From positions 1 to 64,000 of the forward strand of contig JBGAUL010000004.1 of assembly GCA_044228685.1 (NCBI GenBank): a stretch of DNA of 64,000 bases, read 5' to 3'. The notes beneath the pieces are model-generated. The model searched no databases. It worked only from the letters and a program-made list of their open reading frames with translations, and was not told the DNA's origin. This document shows, in pieces, positions 1 through 8,681 of the stretch (position 1 is the stretch's first letter; every line of letters starts with the position of its first letter). Origin of the DNA: JBBATK01 sp044228685 (GTDB lineage Bacteria > Bacteroidota > Ignavibacteria > Kapaibacteriales > NICIL-2). Both the position numbers and the translations under genes were made by a program.

Positions 1-128
1 GCCTTTTGCTTTCAGCTTCCTTCAGATTCCACCTCGCGATGGACACCCTTGCTGTTCAGCTAACAATTCCCCTTACCGGGCTTGCAGGAGACTTTCACTC
101 CTTAGAGAGTGCGCCCTGCCGGGCGCAC
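1..128 (-). mobile_element. Group IIC intron, 5' end (runs off the left edge)
   Basis: Read on the minus strand from 128 the sequence starts GTGCGCCCGGCAGG. It then carries the landmarks GTTAGCTGAACAGC, AAGGGTGTCC and GGAATCTGAAGGAAGC, in the order and spacing of domain I of group IIC introns such as the Oceanobacillus iheyensis intron, recalled from memory. Position 128 is therefore the 5' splice boundary. The intron body, any maturase ORF and the 3' end lie outside the window. The insertion point is the base after the T-rich tail of the terminator at 129-160. This is the target preference known for IIC introns, so the gene upstream is left intact. Confidence 0.88.
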
Positions 129-160
129 AACAAAAAAGCCAGTTCGCTTGAACTGGCTTT
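129..160 (-). terminator. Intrinsic terminator of the E1 dehydrogenase gene
   Basis: On the minus strand an 11-bp perfect stem, AAAGCCAGTTC with GAACTGGCTTT (135-160) and loop AAGC, is followed by TTTGTT and then directly by the intron 5' end. It lies 26 bases after the dehydrogenase stop codon and is the obvious terminator for that gene. It also serves as the landing site of the group IIC intron. Confidence 0.9.
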
Positions 161-186
161 CGTGTAATTATTGAAAAGTTTCGAGC

Positions 187-2664
187 TTAAGCTTTGTAGA
201 AAATCGGAAAGCGTGTTGGATTGCTTTCGTGCATGATTTCGTACACAGTATTGAAGATGTGCTCAGCTTCAGGTTTGGACCAGTAGTTTCCGTCGGTGCC
301 ATAGGCGGGACGGTGCGGAGCGGCCGAGAGAGTAACCGGTGCTGCATCCAAATGACGATACGCGTTCTGTCCTTCAAGCACATTCTGCATCATGTATGCC
401 GTTGTTCCGCCCGGAACATCCTCATCGAGGAAGAGCACTCTGTTTGTCCGAGCAATAGACGCTGCGATTACGCCGTAGCGATCAAAGGGCAACAAAGTTT
501 GCACGTCGATGATTTCAGCATCGATTGAAAACTCAGCAAGCATATCTGCTGCTCGTTTTGCGACGCGACACATTGCGCCATAAGTAACGATGCTGATGTC
601 GCTACCCGGACGAATGATCTCAGGCACACCAAGTTCCATCGTGTGCTCACCAACATTATCCGGAAGTACTTCTTTCAATCGATAGCCGTTCAGCACTTCG
701 ACAACCAATGCGGGATCGTCGCCGCGTAGGATGGTGTTGTACATCGCTGCTGCATGCGTCATGTCACGCGGCACACACACTAGCATGCCTCGAACGAGAT
801 TGATGATGCCGGCCATTGGTGAACCGCTGTGCCAAACACCTTCAAGACGATGACCACGAGTACGCACAACGACGGGAGCTTTTTGTCCACCCTTTGTACG
901 CCATTGCACCGTTGCCAAGTCATCACTCATGATCTGTAAGGCATACAAGACATAATCCAAGTACTGCAATTCACAAATTGGACGAAGACCGCGCATTGCC
1001 AAACCAATCGCTTGACCAAGAATGGTACACTCGCGAATACCGGTGTCGCTTACTCTCAACGCACCGTACTTCTCTTGAAGGCCGATGAAACCTTGGTTTA
1101 CGTCTCCAAGCTTTCCAAGATCTTCGCCAAATGCTAAAACACGTGGATCGTTGCGCAGCCAATAATCGAAGGTTGCGTTGAGGACTTCAAATCCAACTTT
1201 GTTCGGTGATTGTTCGGAATAACGCGCATCGACTGTTTTGATCTTTAATGCTGATTGCGCTGATTCGCTGTACAAATGTGACGAGTAGCGATCAACTTGA
1301 CGACGCTGAATGTTGTCGCGATAGGCAATCATCTTTTTTACAGAAGCTGAACTTGCCGATCCAATACAGCGAAGTGCAGAGTGAATAGCCATGAAGTAAT
1401 CCGAGCGGAATGGCTCTCTAATTGCCATCAACTCATCACGCACAGCACAGAGCTTGGCAGCTTTATCCGGATGCTCAGCAATGACTTCATCAAAGAGTGA
1501 GCGTACCGATTGAATTTCATCGCGGATGGGATTGATAAACGAATCCCATGCACTCTGACGTGAAAGTCGCACTGATTCTGTTGCTGCATTTTCGATGGCA
1601 TCCAATTCTTCAGCTGTAGCTAAGGAAGAATCAATGATCCAATCTCGCATTCTGCGAAGACCGTCAAACTCTTGTTCCCATGCAAGACGTTCCTTGGACT
1701 TGTAGCGTTCGTGCGAGCCGGAGGTCGAGTGACCCTGTGGTTGCGTAACCTCAGTCACATGAATGATCGCCGGATAACCCTCAGAACGAATCTTTTCGGT
1801 TGCGCGCTGATAAGTCTCAACCAGTGTTGGATAATCCCAGCCGCGAACGACGTAAATATCGTAACCGCTCTTATCCTCGGGACCGCGCTGAAATCCACTG
1901 AGAATTGCTCCTAAATCACCCTTGGTGTTTTGGAACTCATTGGGTACTGAAATGCCATAGCCATCGTCCCAAATTGAAATCAATGCCGGAGCACGCAGCA
2001 CGCCAATTGCGTTAACCGACTCCCAGAACATCCCTTCGGCGCTGCTGGCATTACCAATGGTTCCGAAGGCAATCTCTTGTCCGCCCTTGGAGAACTGCTT
2101 CATATCCTTCAACACTTCAACATCGCGATATAACTTCGATGCATAAGCCAGTCCAACCAGACGCGGCATTTGTGAACCGGTCGGAGAAACATCCGCTGAT
2201 GAGTTGAATTGATCCGTGAGTGACATCCAGGAGCCATCAGCATTGAGCTGACGAGTGCCGAAGTGACCGTTCATCGAACGACCTGCTGAGGCTGGTTCTG
2301 CTTGCACATCTGGATTAGCGTAGAGTTGGGCAAAGAACTGCTCTACGTTTGATATCTCTTTGGCAAACATGAAGGTTTGGTCGCGGTAATAGCCGCTGCG
2401 CACGTCGCCAAGACGAAACGCTCTTGCCATTGCTAGCTGAGCAACTTCCTTACCATCACCGAAGATGCCGAACTTGGCTTTGCCGGAAAGTACTTCCTTA
2501 CGTCCAAGCAGACTGGCCTGACGACTTTCGACGCCAATACGGTAATCACGCAGTACAGTCTCACGATCAAACAATGCACTTGACGGAGCTTTGGCTGCCT
2601 TATGTTTTCCATTCACAATTGGACTGGTTGCCGAAGCAACCGAAGATTCTGATTCAGTTTTCAC
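187..2664 (-). CDS. Fused alpha-beta 2-oxoacid dehydrogenase E1 component (TPP dependent)
   Basis: This is the E1 of a branched-chain 2-oxoacid or pyruvate dehydrogenase-type complex, which decarboxylates the oxoacid with thiamine diphosphate and passes the acyl group to E2 lipoyl domains. The alpha half comes first: the degenerate TPP motif GNASSAEG is near residue 200 and is followed by WDDGYGISVP. The beta half begins near residue 480 and carries GEDLG near 511 with the conserved Glu. Fusion of both subunits is common in Bacteroidota. No E2 or E3 gene is nearby. The frame stays open up to an ATG at 2766, but a TATCTTTGCA promoter box at 2706-2715 lies inside that extension, so I chose the GTG at 2664; a GTG at 2691 is also possible. 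Substrate specificity cannot be read from the sequence. Confidence 0.88.
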   Translation of the reverse strand: MKTESESSVASATSPIVNGKHKAAKAPSSALFDRETVLRDYRIGVESRQASLLGRKEVLSGKAKFGIFGDGKEVAQLAMARAFRLGDVRSGYYRDQTFMFAKEISNVEQFFAQLYANPDVQAEPASAGRSMNGHFGTRQLNADGSWMSLTDQFNSSADVSPTGSQMPRLVGLAYASKLYRDVEVLKDMKQFSKGGQEIAFGTIGNASSAEGMFWESVNAIGVLRAPALISIWDDGYGISVPNEFQNTKGDLGAILSGFQRGPEDKSGYDIYVVRGWDYPTLVETYQRATEKIRSEGYPAIIHVTEVTQPQGHSTSGSHERYKSKERLAWEQEFDGLRRMRDWIIDSSLATAEELDAIENAATESVRLSRQSAWDSFINPIRDEIQSVRSLFDEVIAEHPDKAAKLCAVRDELMAIREPFRSDYFMAIHSALRCIGSASSASVKKMIAYRDNIQRRQVDRYSSHLYSESAQSALKIKTVDARYSEQSPNKVGFEVLNATFDYWLRNDPRVLAFGEDLGKLGDVNQGFIGLQEKYGALRVSDTGIRECTILGQAIGLAMRGLRPICELQYLDYVLYALQIMSDDLATVQWRTKGGQKAPVVVRTRGHRLEGVWHSGSPMAGIINLVRGMLVCVPRDMTHAAAMYNTILRGDDPALVVEVLNGYRLKEVLPDNVGEHTMELGVPEIIRPGSDISIVTYGAMCRVAKRAADMLAEFSIDAEIIDVQTLLPFDRYGVIAASIARTNRVLFLDEDVPGGTTAYMMQNVLEGQNAYRHLDAAPVTLSAAPHRPAYGTDGNYWSKPEAEHIFNTVYEIMHESNPTRFPIFYKA

Positions 2665-2705
2665 TCGATGGGGTCTTGGGTGGAAAATCACGTCCTGATT
2701 CAATC

Positions 2706-2715
2706 TGCAAAGATA
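2706..2715 (-). promoter_or_regulatory. Bacteroidota-type -7 promoter box for the E1 gene
   Basis: The minus strand reads TATCTTTGCA, an exact match to the TAnnTTTG -7 element of Bacteroidota. No convincing -33 TTTG is visible. It lies about 40 bases before the GTG chosen as the start. A match of this kind occurs by chance a few dozen times on both strands of 64 kb, so the call rests mainly on its position. Confidence 0.4.
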
Positions 2716-2822
2716 CGAATCCTGTGACTCTTCCCCGAGTCTGGAACGATCTCTCGTAACATGCATAGCGCAGTCGCGCGGAATCAGATCTGCGACCCAA
2801 CAACAGCGAAATTCAACGGAAT

Positions 2823-3683
2823 TTAGAGCGAGATTCTAAAGTTCATCAGCGGAAGTGCGTCCACCGGAGATTTTGTGCTCTGCCGAAGTCCACTCACTTG
2901 GTCACTCGTCCAACTATTCGTCAATCGGTGCGCTCCATAGGCAAGTGCTGAGCCCAGCAAGGCGCCCACAATCACATCGCTTGGATAGTGCACACCAAGG
3001 TTGATACGAGCTAGGCAGGTCCCGAGTGCGTACATACCGGCGGGAGCAATAACATACCATTTGGGATAACGCAGAGACACAAAGGTGGCTAAACAACAAC
3101 TCAGCGAGGCGTGGCCGGATGGAAAGGAATACTCTTCGTCGGGATCCGGAGTGCTGATACAATCCGGATAGCTACGCCACGGACGCTTACGTCCGACTAT
3201 GTTCTTCGTCACATAGGTCAACACTCCACAACTCACCTCTGCGGACAACAACGCGATAGATTCACGCTTCAGCAAGAGGTCGTCTTTGGCAAAACCTGTA
3301 GCGGCCAATACTGCCGGTCCCAGAACAACTGCCGGTATCAAACACTGACTAATTGCATGCGAGTAGGGATGCAGACTTTGCACGCGGTTAAAGTTGTACA
3401 CGATGGAGGCGTCAGTATTGAGGCTGTCACAAGGACCAAAAGATGCACTTGCGACAAAGTTCATGCGCGTCGCTGAGAGCGGCGCAAACTCCGTCGTCGG
3501 CTCGGTCACTATGCTTGCTGAGCCTGGAAAACTTAGAGTCTGAAACAACTGCGAGTACTGTGGAACCGCATATAGTTCAGACGTTGATTCACTTGGCAGC
3601 TGTGCTTGAACGGTCGCTGTGAGAACACTCAGTAAAACGAGAATCCTGTAAAAGAGAGGCGCGCCTATCATTAGTCGGGACAT
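2823..3683 (-). CDS. PAP2-superfamily phosphatase, exported or membrane bound
   Basis: A phosphatidic-acid phosphatase type 2 family enzyme, probably acting on a lipid phosphate such as undecaprenyl pyrophosphate or a phosphatidyl lipid on the outer face of the membrane. All three motifs are present: KRPW near residue 165, SFPSGHAS near 188 and GVHYPSD near 230, giving the catalytic Arg, two His and Asp. The start at 3683 places a hydrophobic signal segment (FYRILVLLSVLTATVQAQ) at the N-terminus. The frame extends to 3770, but those residues look non-coding. Some hydrophobic stretches follow, fewer than in six-helix PAP2 proteins. It is divergent from the FliO-like gene. The substrate is not determinable. 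Confidence 0.83.
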   Translation of the reverse strand: MSRLMIGAPLFYRILVLLSVLTATVQAQLPSESTSELYAVPQYSQLFQTLSFPGSASIVTEPTTEFAPLSATRMNFVASASFGPCDSLNTDASIVYNFNRVQSLHPYSHAISQCLIPAVVLGPAVLAATGFAKDDLLLKRESIALLSAEVSCGVLTYVTKNIVGRKRPWRSYPDCISTPDPDEEYSFPSGHASLSCCLATFVSLRYPKWYVIAPAGMYALGTCLARINLGVHYPSDVIVGALLGSALAYGAHRLTNSWTSDQVSGLRQSTKSPVDALPLMNFRISL

Positions 3684-3796
3684 CTGGAAGGTTCTATGCA
3701 TAAAAAGAAAAGGCGCTTGATGCGGCAAAAGCACTGTGATCAAAATACATTTTGCAGTAAGTTTGAACAACGCTTATTTCACTGTGCAGCAGCTCT

Positions 3797-4258
3797 GTGG
3801 ATCCTACCCTATTACGTGCATTTCTAACGCTGATGGCTTGTGTTGCAGCCATTGGTGGAGTTCTTTGGTATGTGAAGCGAAAAACTTCACGTGGCAAGGT
3901 TTCGGGCACAGAGTTAGGGATTCACGTTATTGCTCGTCAGGGATTGAGCCCGAAGGCCACTGTTTGCATCGTGCAAATCGGACACCGTCATGTCGTCCTT
4001 GGCATCACAGATCAATCCGTCAACTACATCTGCGATCTTGGCGAAGAGTCTCCTGCAGCCGGCGCTCCGGCGCAGCACCATAATCCGGCGAGTGTCAATC
4101 CTCAAATTCTTGAACAAGCGCGGAGATTGCAGCAGCAGTCACCGCAATACACGCCTCCGAGGGACGAACCGGCTTACGGACATGATCCGGACGCGGAGTT
4201 ACCTGACCTCAGTTTAGGCGGCTATATGCGTTCAATTTTCAGTCGAAGGGTCAAGTAG
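3797..4258 (+). CDS. FliO-like membrane protein
   Basis: A 153-residue protein with one N-terminal membrane helix (about residues 6-25), a basic stop-transfer sequence (VKRKTSRGK) and then a small beta domain ending in a HRHVVLGITDQSV-type segment. This is the layout of FliO/MopB, the accessory factor that helps assemble the FliP core of the flagellar export gate. The C-terminal half is Gln/Pro rich and probably disordered. The start is GTG. No other flagellar or type III export gene occurs in the window; the neighbours are a PAP2 phosphatase and mreB. It could be part of a dispersed flagellar regulon or a FliO-fold protein with another job. Confidence 0.62.
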   Translation: MDPTLLRAFLTLMACVAAIGGVLWYVKRKTSRGKVSGTELGIHVIARQGLSPKATVCIVQIGHRHVVLGITDQSVNYICDLGEESPAAGAPAQHHNPASVNPQILEQARRLQQQSPQYTPPRDEPAYGHDPDAELPDLSLGGYMRSIFSRRVK

Positions 4259-4346
4259 TTCTATCTCCCGCAGCCTCTCTGATACCATTTCTCTCCATTG
4301 AGCCGAGGATTTCTGAAAATACCGCCGTTCAATACACTCCCTTTTG

Positions 4347-4354
4347 TAGTTTTG
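4347..4354 (+). promoter_or_regulatory. Possible -7 box upstream of mreB
   Basis: TAGTTTTG fits TAnnTTTG and lies 137 bases before the mreB start, in the only intergenic stretch before the mre operon. No clear -33 box is seen. The leader that would follow contains a 6-bp hairpin, CGGTCA-GCAT-TGACCG, at 4427-4442. The call is weak. Confidence 0.25.
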
Positions 4355-4490
4355 CGGGCACGCATTGTCGCCGTTCAGCCAGGTTTTCATTTAGCAGTTA
4401 ACCACCGGGGAACACGGTTCAATCGACGGTCAGCATTGACCGCGCGCAAGCAGCACTCTTCACTGTATCTTCCATAAGCTCGACAACTGA

Positions 4491-5513
4491 ATGAGATTTG
4501 GTTTATTATCCAACGATGTAGCAATCGACCTCGGAACGGCAAATACACTCGTCTGGATGAAGGGCAAGGGTATTGTACTTAACGAGCCCAGCATCGTTGC
4601 GTTTGATCGCACGACAAAGAACATCATTGCGGTGGGACATGATGCCCAGGCAATGGTGGGCAAGACTCACAAGGACATCCGCACGATTCGTCCGCTCAAG
4701 GACGGCGTTATCGCCGACTTCGAAATCGCTGAGGGAATGATGCGCGCCTTTATTCGCAAGGTTTCGCAATCGTGGCAACCGGTTCGCCGTGTTGTTATCT
4801 GTGTGCCATCCGGTATCACTGAAGTTGAGAAGCGTGCCGTACGCGACAGTGCCGAGCATGCCGGCGCAAAGGAAGTTTATTTGATTGCAGAGCCGATGGC
4901 AGCAGCAATCGGTGTAGGTCTTGACGTACATGAGCCAATCGGTAACATGATCGTCGATATCGGCGGTGGTACAACTGAGATAGCCGTTATCGCACTAAGC
5001 GGTATCGTGAGTGAAGAATCCATCCGCGTTGCCGGCGATGAAATGACCCAGGCAATTGTGCAGTACTTCAAGAAGAATCACAACATCCTTATCGGTGAAC
5101 GCACTGCCGAGATGATCAAGTGTTCTGTTGGATCAGCTTCACGCTTGACCGAAGAGATCATCATTGAAGTAAAGGGACGTGACTTGGTCGATGGTATTCC
5201 GAAGATGATTGAGATCAGTTCAGCCGAAATCCGTGACGCACTTGATGTGGCAGTTACGTTGATCGTAGAGGCTGTGTTGAACTTGTTGGAACGTACCCCA
5301 CCGGAATTGTCAGCTGATATTTTTGATCGCGGAATTATTCTGTCCGGTGGCGGCGCATTGTTAAAAGGACTCGACGAACGCCTGTCGCGTGAGACCCGAC
5401 TTCCGGTTCACGTTGCCGACGATCCACTGACAGCGGTAGTACGTGGCACGGGTAAGGTCCTGGAAGACTTGAATGACTACCAAACAGTATTGATCAAGTC
5501 TAAGCGTTATTAA
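4491..5513 (+). CDS. mreB: Rod shape-determining protein MreB
   Basis: The bacterial actin homologue that directs the elongation-phase cell-wall machinery beneath the membrane. At 340 residues it has the usual length. Phosphate-1 motif DLGTANT is at residues 13-19 and the phosphate-2 region DIGGGTTEIAV near 156. The adenosine motif LSGGGALLKGL is near 285. The N-terminus MRFGLLSNDVAIDLGT matches the family start. It is followed by mreC and mreD in the standard order, but mrdA and rodA do not follow. Confidence 0.97.
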   Translation: MRFGLLSNDVAIDLGTANTLVWMKGKGIVLNEPSIVAFDRTTKNIIAVGHDAQAMVGKTHKDIRTIRPLKDGVIADFEIAEGMMRAFIRKVSQSWQPVRRVVICVPSGITEVEKRAVRDSAEHAGAKEVYLIAEPMAAAIGVGLDVHEPIGNMIVDIGGGTTEIAVIALSGIVSEESIRVAGDEMTQAIVQYFKKNHNILIGERTAEMIKCSVGSASRLTEEIIIEVKGRDLVDGIPKMIEISSAEIRDALDVAVTLIVEAVLNLLERTPPELSADIFDRGIILSGGGALLKGLDERLSRETRLPVHVADDPLTAVVRGTGKVLEDLNDYQTVLIKSKRY

Positions 5514-5594
5514 TCTCTGCGTGCACTCTGTATTGAGTAACACCTGAGCACTTCTTCTCTCCTTTGCAGCAGCAGCAGAAACGAGAGTTCAATC

Positions 5595-6449
5595 ATGCAA
5601 CGAATATTCGATTTCATTGTACGCTTTAAAGAGTACATCAGCCTCCTGGTTCTGGTCGTGATGTGCTTTTCCTTTATGTCGTACGGTAGCGCCGGAAAGC
5701 TCGGCGGATTTCGTTCCGTCGTGATCGCTGCTATCGGCGGAGTTCAAAGCGCATTTTCATGGTTGCCGAATCCTGTTGCATTAAAGGCTGAGAATTCAGC
5801 GCTTCGCGATCTCAACATGCAGTTGTCGCGTGAGGTTGTGAAGATGCGACAATCCGTCATTGAAAACGACAAGCTTCGCGCCATGCTTGAATTTCGCAAG
5901 CACAGCAACATCCAACTCATTGCTGCCGAGGTCGTCGGAAAATCCTCTTCAGAATTCCGCAACTACATCAGCATCGGTCGTGGTGCCGATGATGGCGTCA
6001 AAGAAGGAATGTCCGTTGCAACCGATGCGGGCTTGGTTGGGGTCGTCGTTGGCGTAAGCGCTAACTACTCCTTGGTTCAAGTCGTGCTGAATCGTGATTC
6101 ACGTATTGCAGCTCGTAACCAACGCACACGTGAAGAAGGCATTATCGTTTGGGATGGATCTGAAAATCTGGTGATGAAAAACATCCCACGCAGTTTTGAT
6201 ATTAAAAATGGTGACCCGATTATTTCAAGTTCGCTGAGTCACAAGTACGCTTCGGATTTTGTGATTGGATATGTGCAAGATGTAGTTGGTGACCCCAGCT
6301 CGCTCTTCCGCAAAGTCATTGTGCGCCCTGCTGTAAACTTCTCTTCCCTCGAGCAAGTGTTCGTCGTCATGAAGGTTCCCGATCCCGAACGTCTCGAGCT
6401 TGAAAAACAAGTTGAAGATAAAATCAGAAAGAAGCTACGCTATGAATAA
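5595..6449 (+). CDS. mreC: Cell shape-determining protein MreC
   Basis: The periplasmic scaffold of the rod complex that links MreB/MreD to the cell-wall synthases. An N-terminal membrane helix (about 14-32) is followed by a coiled coil (about 66-100, rich in Leu and charged residues) and the twin beta-barrel domain, with AAEVVGKSSSEFRNYISIGRGADDGVKEGMSV-like features summarised as the first barrel near 115-150. Length 284. It lies 81 bases after mreB and 51 before mreD, so it is almost certainly in the same operon. Confidence 0.94.
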   Translation: MQRIFDFIVRFKEYISLLVLVVMCFSFMSYGSAGKLGGFRSVVIAAIGGVQSAFSWLPNPVALKAENSALRDLNMQLSREVVKMRQSVIENDKLRAMLEFRKHSNIQLIAAEVVGKSSSEFRNYISIGRGADDGVKEGMSVATDAGLVGVVVGVSANYSLVQVVLNRDSRIAARNQRTREEGIIVWDGSENLVMKNIPRSFDIKNGDPIISSSLSHKYASDFVIGYVQDVVGDPSSLFRKVIVRPAVNFSSLEQVFVVMKVPDPERLELEKQVEDKIRKKLRYE

Positions 6450-6500
6450 GGTGATCAACAGTGTAGCTTATTGTGCGAATGATCGTGGAGGTTTGCTCGC

Positions 6501-7028
6501 ATGAGCATCATTCCCGATCGACAGCATCTCGCCGCCAACCCGCAAATGCGCTATGTGCTCTATGCACTCGCGGCGCTGTTGCTTACGGTCATATCAAAGG
6601 TATTCCTCCACTTCCTCTCTATTGGTGGTGTAGCTCCAGATGTGTTGTTGGTGCTGTGTGTGTGGGTTGCGCTCGCAGAAGGACAATTCGCAGCAATGCT
6701 CTTTGCCTTTTGCGTTGGAATGATCTTCGACATTGCCTCAGATGATGTACTTGGATCGAATGCTCTGGCAAAACTCTTGGCGGCTTTTGTGGCAGGTTAC
6801 TTCTATCGTGAAGAGAAAATTGATCAGAGCCTTGGTACTGTGCGCTTTTTGATGGTGGTGACAGTTGCCGGTCTGACCCACAATCTCATCTATTACTTCC
6901 TCTACTTCCGACCTTCGGAAATCTCATTCACGGGTTTCTTCATCAAGTACGGTTTGGCGGCAACACTATTCACCACGGTGATTGGTATTGTGCCGATGCT
7001 GTGGAAATCGAGAAATATGGAGCGATGA
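6501..7028 (+). CDS. mreD: Rod shape-determining membrane protein MreD
   Basis: A 175-residue protein with about five hydrophobic segments, including YVLYALAALLLTVISKVFL and the later FLMVVTVAGLTHNLIYYFL. The polar GVAPDVLLVLCVWVA segment is typical of MreD. It is the integral membrane partner in the rod complex. The identity rests on topology and on its place directly after mreC, since MreD sequences are poorly conserved. A convergent gene follows, and no penicillin-binding protein 2 or RodA gene is adjacent. Confidence 0.87.
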   Translation: MSIIPDRQHLAANPQMRYVLYALAALLLTVISKVFLHFLSIGGVAPDVLLVLCVWVALAEGQFAAMLFAFCVGMIFDIASDDVLGSNALAKLLAAFVAGYFYREEKIDQSLGTVRFLMVVTVAGLTHNLIYYFLYFRPSEISFTGFFIKYGLAATLFTTVIGIVPMLWKSRNMER

Positions 7029-7128
7029 TAGTGGCTCCCAATCATCCCATTAGGTAGTCAGGAAAATGTTTGTTGGTCGATGCACCTAGGACTCCGAATC
7101 ACCCAATGTCTCGGTATCGTGTGCGATC

Positions 7129-8370
7129 TTAATGTGTGCCGACTATGGCTCCGTAATGCATCTTAGCAAAGGTCTCAACACCGGCGATTCCGGCTGTGTT
7201 CACTGAACGAACCTTTATCTCGTTTTCTCCCTCGACGAGGTGCCAAGTATATCGCTCGCCCTTTACTTTCTTCCAGTCGCCATTGTCGACTTTAACTTCG
7301 TAGTGATCAAACCATGGCATACAGTTATGGAATTGCAGATCAAAATCCGGCTTTGCCGCGAATTTCGGCATTGATTCCATGTAATCATCCGGGTTCTTGA
7401 TGTCGTATTTCTGGAAGAGCTCAGACCAGTTAACTTCTTTGTCGTAATCGAATAAGACAACGGTAGAGTTAACCCTGAAATAAAGGTTGTTACTTGTATT
7501 AGTAAATACTCTTCTGTTTACCGGAACACCTTGAAAGGTGAAGTACTGCTCCTTCGCATCAAGCGGAAGAAAGAGAAACACCGTACCTCCGAACCTGTTG
7601 GCAATAATGCCTTCATAGCCGCAATATTGTGTGAGAAAATCACGATACTGAGTGGCGTACTGTTCAGGGTTAGCGATTGAATCTCGCTGCAGAATTTTTG
7701 TCGACATACCAAAAGCGACTTGGTCCAATTTTGCATCCCGCTTTTTCTCGTAAAACTCATAAAAGCTAAGTGGATGATCGGAGGAAGTCGGAAAAATGCA
7801 CCACTGCGGATCCATAAATACCCACTTGTCGAGAGCGTTCGAAAAAACTTCTATAGCCACATGACCAGCACCTAATGTCTGGTATGCCGCATCGGGCTTT
7901 CGCAATTGCAGCATGCGTGACACATAACCAAATGCCGTGAGAATGTCTTGAAAAACCTGTGCGTATTCTTGACAACGAAACTTCTGTCCTGCCGCCGCCA
8001 GCTGAAGAATGTCGTACGAGCTCGATCCCGGAGGTGGCTCGTGCAAAGGATCGTGCTGCCAACGCAAACAAGTCCATTCTAAAAGCTGATTGAATATCTC
8101 CGGTTCTTTTCGACTGCTAAGTTGAATGCGTTTAAGAACATACTCCTTCAATTTTCGCATTTGAGGATCTGAAGGAGAATGTGGCAGGTAGAGATACTTG
8201 TATCTATCCGTAAAAAAAAGATTATTCGTCTCGACCACTGTGATCTTTTTCAAACTCAAAGCGGAGTTCGGTACCGGAGGATTTAACGCGGACTTACTGT
8301 CCGGTCCACTGGCAACTGCAGCTGATGCGCTGAGCACAACCCAGAGCAGTATCAATACAACTAATTTCAT
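7129..8370 (-). CDS. Secreted transglutaminase-like protein of unknown function
   Basis: A 413-residue protein with a clear signal peptide (LVVLILLWVVLSASAAVAS). The middle carries a transglutaminase-like papain fold: FRCQEYAQVF supplies the nucleophilic Cys near residue 132, GAGHVAIEVF the His near 168 and WVFMDPQW the Asp near 182, in the correct order. The C-terminal third looks like beta-sandwich modules (YEVKVDNGDWKKVKG). Such proteins act outside the cytoplasm as proteases or amidases; the substrate here is unknown. It is divergent from smc. Confidence 0.72.
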   Translation of the reverse strand: MKLVVLILLWVVLSASAAVASGPDSKSALNPPVPNSALSLKKITVVETNNLFFTDRYKYLYLPHSPSDPQMRKLKEYVLKRIQLSSRKEPEIFNQLLEWTCLRWQHDPLHEPPPGSSSYDILQLAAAGQKFRCQEYAQVFQDILTAFGYVSRMLQLRKPDAAYQTLGAGHVAIEVFSNALDKWVFMDPQWCIFPTSSDHPLSFYEFYEKKRDAKLDQVAFGMSTKILQRDSIANPEQYATQYRDFLTQYCGYEGIIANRFGGTVFLFLPLDAKEQYFTFQGVPVNRRVFTNTSNNLYFRVNSTVVLFDYDKEVNWSELFQKYDIKNPDDYMESMPKFAAKPDFDLQFHNCMPWFDHYEVKVDNGDWKKVKGERYTWHLVEGENEIKVRSVNTAGIAGVETFAKMHYGAIVGTH

Positions 8371-8681
8371 ATAAAGGAGTTACGCGATACTTTCGGCAAA
8401 AATGCCATGCTACATCTGTCGGAACCGCCCCACGGCTCCATTTTTATCATTCCGGTCTGTCACCACAGTAACACGGAACAGTGAATTCGTTACAGATGCA
8501 AACTACAACCAGTATCGGCTGATTCACGAATTGATAGAGACTTTTCCAGACAAAGTGGAAAAGTTCTGCACTTCCCACCTCAGCCACGAAGCGCTTCAGG
8601 ACTATATTTGCGCGTTCTATTTCCTCCTCGCGTCCGCGCGCACTATTCACTGGAACTGATTGCCTTTTCTTCGGAAGCTCT
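8371..8681. other. 311-base divergent intergenic region upstream of smc
   Basis: A weak 85-codon frame (8402-8659, plus) crosses this stretch, but it has no recognisable domain and contains the promoter-like element at 8589-8610. I regard the region as regulatory. On the other side an inverted repeat GGCA-TTTT-TGCC lies upstream of the transglutaminase-like gene. No RNA gene is recognised. Confidence 0.5.
8589..8610 (+). promoter_or_regulatory. Shared smc/asnS upstream element: AAGCGCTT palindrome plus TATATTTG box
   Basis: AAGCGCTT (8589-8596), then CAG, three bases, then TATATTTG (8603-8610). The same arrangement with identical spacing is found upstream of asnS on the other strand (14612-14633); the two copies differ at only two positions over 23 bases. 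The TATATTTG part fits the Bacteroidota -7 box and lies about 72 bases before the smc start. The AAGCGCTT palindrome falls in the spacer region, where a repressor or an alternative sigma factor contact could sit. Confidence 0.55.

Noticed and set aside
8402..8659. 85-codon plus-strand frame upstream of smc
   Set aside because: No recognisable domain, and it contains the shared promoter-like element; a regulatory region explains the stretch better.
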